In this document: positions 64,000 through 64,000 of the stretch, one piece after another | Layout of the letters: each line of letters starts with the position of its first letter | Numbering within the stretch: the stretch's first letter is position 1 | Notes under the pieces: model-generated | What the model was told of the DNA's origin: nothing | Database searches by the model: none | What the model saw: the letters and a program-made list of their open reading frames with translations, nothing else | Origin: Bacteroidota bacterium | GTDB lineage: Bacteria; Bacteroidota; Bacteroidia; UKL13-3 | NCBI GenBank assembly: GCA_947507965.1 | Contig: CANNQU010000002.1 | Location: 1-64,000, forward strand | Direction: 5' to 3' | Length of the DNA stretch: 64,000 nt | Made by a program: the position numbers and the translations under genes

Positions 64000-64000
64000 A

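Overview
The window comes from a member of the Bacteroidota with an AT-rich genome. The evidence is the short primary sigma factor (287 aa, no region 1.1), a long C25-peptidase protein of the PorU type with a type IX secretion sorting domain on a nearby protein, a TonB-dependent receptor with an N-terminal carboxypeptidase-like domain, the coaD-rsmD-DUF3822 neighbourhood, A-rich leaders in place of Shine-Dalgarno sites, and repeated TAnnTTTG promoter elements. No insertion sequence, phage gene or CRISPR array was seen. I cannot name the genus.

Layout. 1-2653 (+): tail of an ABC exporter, a 4'-phosphopantetheinyl transferase, plsY, clpS and an M48 lipoprotein protease. 2761-3891 (+): a DegT-type sugar aminotransferase. 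4040-6311 (+): three tandem paralogous outer-membrane barrels. 6427-12092 (-): coaD, rsmD, DUF3822, clpX, clpP and tig, followed by tRNA-Leu(UAG). 12419-17925 (-): a five-gene operon of a ThiF/E1-like protein, a GNAT-like acyltransferase, a 7TMR-DISM kinase, a receiver-kinase hybrid and a lone receiver, with another lone receiver divergent from it. 18550-25684: rpoD, glutamate dehydrogenase, a GT-C-like membrane protein and uvrA. 25805-33097: a block of secreted proteins with Ig-like, LamG, HYR and phosphodiester-glycosidase-like domains, then a DUF1566 lipoprotein. 33273-38483 (-): a secreted TPR-CHAT protein, a TlpA-like thioredoxin and ornithine aminotransferase. 38638-40664 (+): prfB without its usual frameshift site, and a DUF4190/DUF2752 membrane pair.

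40665-46217 (+) is the most interesting part. A DUF2231 membrane protein, an OmpR-type response regulator and its kinase are followed by a rubrerythrin lipoprotein, a second DUF2231-like protein, a b-type-cytochrome-like membrane protein and a ten-heme cytochrome c. The two transcription units each carry a PmrA-like direct-repeat box (YTTAAK-N5-YTTAAK) exactly 33 bp upstream of an (A/C)ATCTTTGCAG -7 element, and neither has a recognisable -33 TTG. I read this as a self-regulated envelope electron-transfer or peroxide-handling module.

46229-64000: an HxlR regulator, an ECF sigma factor with a putative anti-sigma protein, an RsmI-like methyltransferase, the PorU-like protein, a DUF4249-like lipoprotein, an RluB-type pseudouridine synthase with a 90-bp coding repeat and a nearly leaderless promoter, a TonB-dependent receptor, a secreted esterase-fold protein lacking the catalytic serine, a SnoaL-like protein, and part of a membrane-anchored sulfatase-superfamily enzyme.
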